The notes beneath the pieces are model-generated. The model ran no database searches and was not told the origin of the DNA. It saw only the letters and a list, made by a program, of their open reading frames with translations. Positions 62,555-64,000 of a stretch of DNA of 64,000 nucleotides are shown one piece after another (within the stretch, counting starts at the first letter, position 1; every line of letters begins with the position of its first letter). The DNA comes from Winogradskya consettensis (GTDB taxonomy: Bacteria > Actinomycetota > Actinomycetes > Mycobacteriales > Micromonosporaceae): NCBI RefSeq assembly GCF_018332715.1, contig NZ_BOQP01000017.1, positions 124,001 to 188,000 on the forward strand, in the 5' to 3' direction. The translations under genes and the position numbers were made by a program.

Positions 62555-63535
62555 TCAGGGCTGGGCGGTGAGCTCGACCGAGTGGATGCGGTCGTCGATG
62601 TTCAGGGCGTGGTGGGCGGTGATGAGCTCGTCGGCGCCGCATTCCTTGGCGAAGGCTTCGAGGTAGTCGTGGACCTCGGCGGCGGTGCCGACTGCGGTGT
62701 AGCGGGTCATGGCGGAGAGTTGCTGGCCGCCCGGGGAGGCCAGGAAGGTGTCGATCTCGGCATCGGTGTAGTTGCGGGCGATCGGGCCCCGGGAGATGAA
62801 GGCTCGGGTGCGGGAGCGGTAGGACGCGTTTTTCTGGGCGACCGCTTCGTCGTGGGTGTCGGCGGCGATGACGTTGACGCCGGCGATGGCGTAGGGCTCC
62901 GCCAGTTGGGCTGAGGGCTTGAACGTGTCGCGGTAGACGGCGATGGCCTGGATCAGGGCGTCCGGGGCGAAGTGGGAGGCGAAGGCGTACGGCAGGCCGA
63001 GGTGGGCGGCGAGCTGGGCGCCGAACAGCGAGGAGCCGAGGATGTAGAGCGGGACCGGGCCGTCGGGGGTGGGGACGGCCTGGACGCCGGGGATCAGGCT
63101 GTGGCCGGTGAGGTAGGCCTGGAGCTCCTGGACGTCCTGGGGGAACGTCTCGGCGGAGGAGTTGTCGCGGCGCAGGGCTCGCATCGTGGTCTGGTCGCTG
63201 CCGGGGGCGCGGCCCAGGCCCAGGTCGATGCGGTCGGGGAAGAGGGTGGCGAGGGTGCCGAACTGTTCGGCGATCACCAGGGGTGAGTGGTTGGGCAGCA
63301 TGATGCCGCCGGCGCCGAGGCGGATCGACTCGGTGTGGGCGGCGACGTAGCCGATCAGCACGCTGGTGGCCGACGAGGCGATCGAGGCCATGTTGTGGTG
63401 TTCGGCATACCAGACGCGGCGGTAACCGCTGCGTTCGGCGGCGCGGGCGAGGGTGACGCTGGCCTCGAAGCTGTCGCGCGCGCTCTGCCCGGGGGCGATG
63501 GGCGCGAGGTCGAGGACGGAAAGTGGCGTAGACAT
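62555..63535 (-). CDS. LLM-class flavin-dependent oxidoreductase (luciferase-like)
   Basis: 326 residues. The group pattern LSVLDLAPIAPGQSARDSF, RVWYAEHHNMASIASSATSV, IRLGAGGIMLPNHSPLVIAEQFGTLATLFPDRIDLGLGRAPG is diagnostic for the MsnO8-type LLM family. It would use FMN or F420 for a monooxygenase or dehydrogenase reaction on an unknown substrate. The ATG at 63535 was used; a GTG at 63541 is possible. Confidence 0.88.
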   Translation of the reverse strand: MSTPLSVLDLAPIAPGQSARDSFEASVTLARAAERSGYRRVWYAEHHNMASIASSATSVLIGYVAAHTESIRLGAGGIMLPNHSPLVIAEQFGTLATLFPDRIDLGLGRAPGSDQTTMRALRRDNSSAETFPQDVQELQAYLTGHSLIPGVQAVPTPDGPVPLYILGSSLFGAQLAAHLGLPYAFASHFAPDALIQAIAVYRDTFKPSAQLAEPYAIAGVNVIAADTHDEAVAQKNASYRSRTRAFISRGPIARNYTDAEIDTFLASPGGQQLSAMTRYTAVGTAAEVHDYLEAFAKECGADELITAHHALNIDDRIHSVELTAQP

Positions 63536-63593
63536 ATCCACTTGAACCTACTCCCGGATCCGCCCCCGGAAAGCCCTCACACCGTGACGGCGC

Positions 63594-64000
63594 TCACCGC
63601 GAGGGAACCGGCGACGGCGGGGGCGACGGCAGCGGCGGGGGAATCGGCGACGGCGAGGCCGATGGTGAGACAGTCGGCTGCGGATTGACCACCTCGCCGA
63701 ACTTGCTGCCCTGGGCGAGGCGGGACGCCAGGTCGGCGACGCCCGTGCCGTTGCCGTGGCCGCGGGCCCAGCGGCTGACCACGCAGGCCGCCTGACGGTA
63801 CGGGAGGTCGTTGCCGTGCTGCGTGCTGGAGAACCAGTCGGCGTCGACGACCGGGAGGGCCAGCTCGTACGGCATCAGGCAGCGTTCCGGGGTGCCGACC
63901 GGGGCGAGGTAGCGGGGGTCCTGCGAGACCAGGACCGCGAGGCCCTCGTCGAACCAGTCGGGGACGGAGTTCGCGGACGCGCCGAGGAGGTGGTGCAGTT
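63594..64000 (-). CDS. Partial protease-like protein, C-terminal part
   Basis: The frame is open to the right edge, so the start lies outside the window. The visible part begins LHHLLGASANSVPDWFDEGLAVLV, resembling the HExxH downstream region of peptidase MA-like metalloproteases (a Glu after W-F-D), then CLMPYELALPVVDADWF, and ends in a Ser/Pro-rich tail. The catalytic HExxH itself is not fully visible, so the assignment is tentative. Confidence 0.5.
   Translation of the reverse strand, partial: LHHLLGASANSVPDWFDEGLAVLVSQDPRYLAPVGTPERCLMPYELALPVVDADWFSSTQHGNDLPYRQAACVVSRWARGHGNGTGVADLASRLAQGSKFGEVVNPQPTVSPSASPSPIPPPLPSPPPSPVPSR

Overview
This window is very GC-rich DNA with strong third-position GC bias, many GTG/TTG starts and many ATGA/GTGA stop-start overlaps. 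It looks chromosomal and actinobacterial. Family content (a DUF574-type SAM methyltransferase, an XRE/DUF5753 regulator paired with a DUF397 protein, DUF5709, DUF5994, GPP34, a deazaflavin-dependent nitroreductase-like protein, several LacI and TetR regulators) suggests Actinoplanes or a close Micromonosporaceae relative; that placement is inference. No rRNA, tRNA, CRISPR array, insertion sequence or prophage was recognised.

Left part (1-23.5 kb). A secreted DUF4331 protein diverges from a TPR protein and a NicO-type Ni/Co exporter with an EF-hand-like loop and a His-rich loop. Next comes an apparent seven-gene minus-strand operon: LIV-type ABC transporter (substrate-binding protein, two permeases, two ATPases), a secreted LamG protein and a secreted PQQ-type sugar dehydrogenase. 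A LacI-family gene is divergent, and a perfect 28-bp palindrome lies between. A DUF574 methyltransferase, a two-component system, a membrane protein and a TetR/hydrolase pair follow. A second LacI-controlled locus encodes a Gfo/Idh oxidoreductase, a DUF993 protein and a sugar isomerase-like protein, with two LacI-type half-palindromes 30 bp apart.

Middle part (23.5-44.8 kb). This holds a broken S1 protease, a small TetR operon, a HEAT-like protein, a holin-like membrane protein, a soluble PAS chemoreceptor and a carbohydrate-type ABC importer operon. A degraded TIG-domain gene, a secreted X-Pro peptidase-type hydrolase, a membrane SGNH hydrolase, a GPP34 protein with an amino-acid permease that has a long Gln/Pro/Tyr-rich tail, and an XRE-DUF397 module rich in inverted repeats come next. 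The part ends with a group IV (ornithine/diaminopimelate/arginine) decarboxylase and a DUF5709 protein.

Right part (44.8-64 kb). It begins with a heterodimeric ABC exporter, an F420-oxidoreductase-like/SnoaL fusion with a divergent TetR gene and palindromic operator, an orphan NMT1-type binding protein, and a MarR/azoreductase pair with a shared operator-like repeat. A six-gene polyamine uptake and catabolism operon follows (aldehyde dehydrogenase, PotA, PotD, PotB, PotC, PuuB-like oxidase). Small F420-type, slipin, DUF5994 and LLM-flavin genes close the window, with a partial protease-like gene at the right edge. The decarboxylase and the polyamine operon about 8.5 kb downstream suggest that both synthesis and use of polyamines are encoded here.
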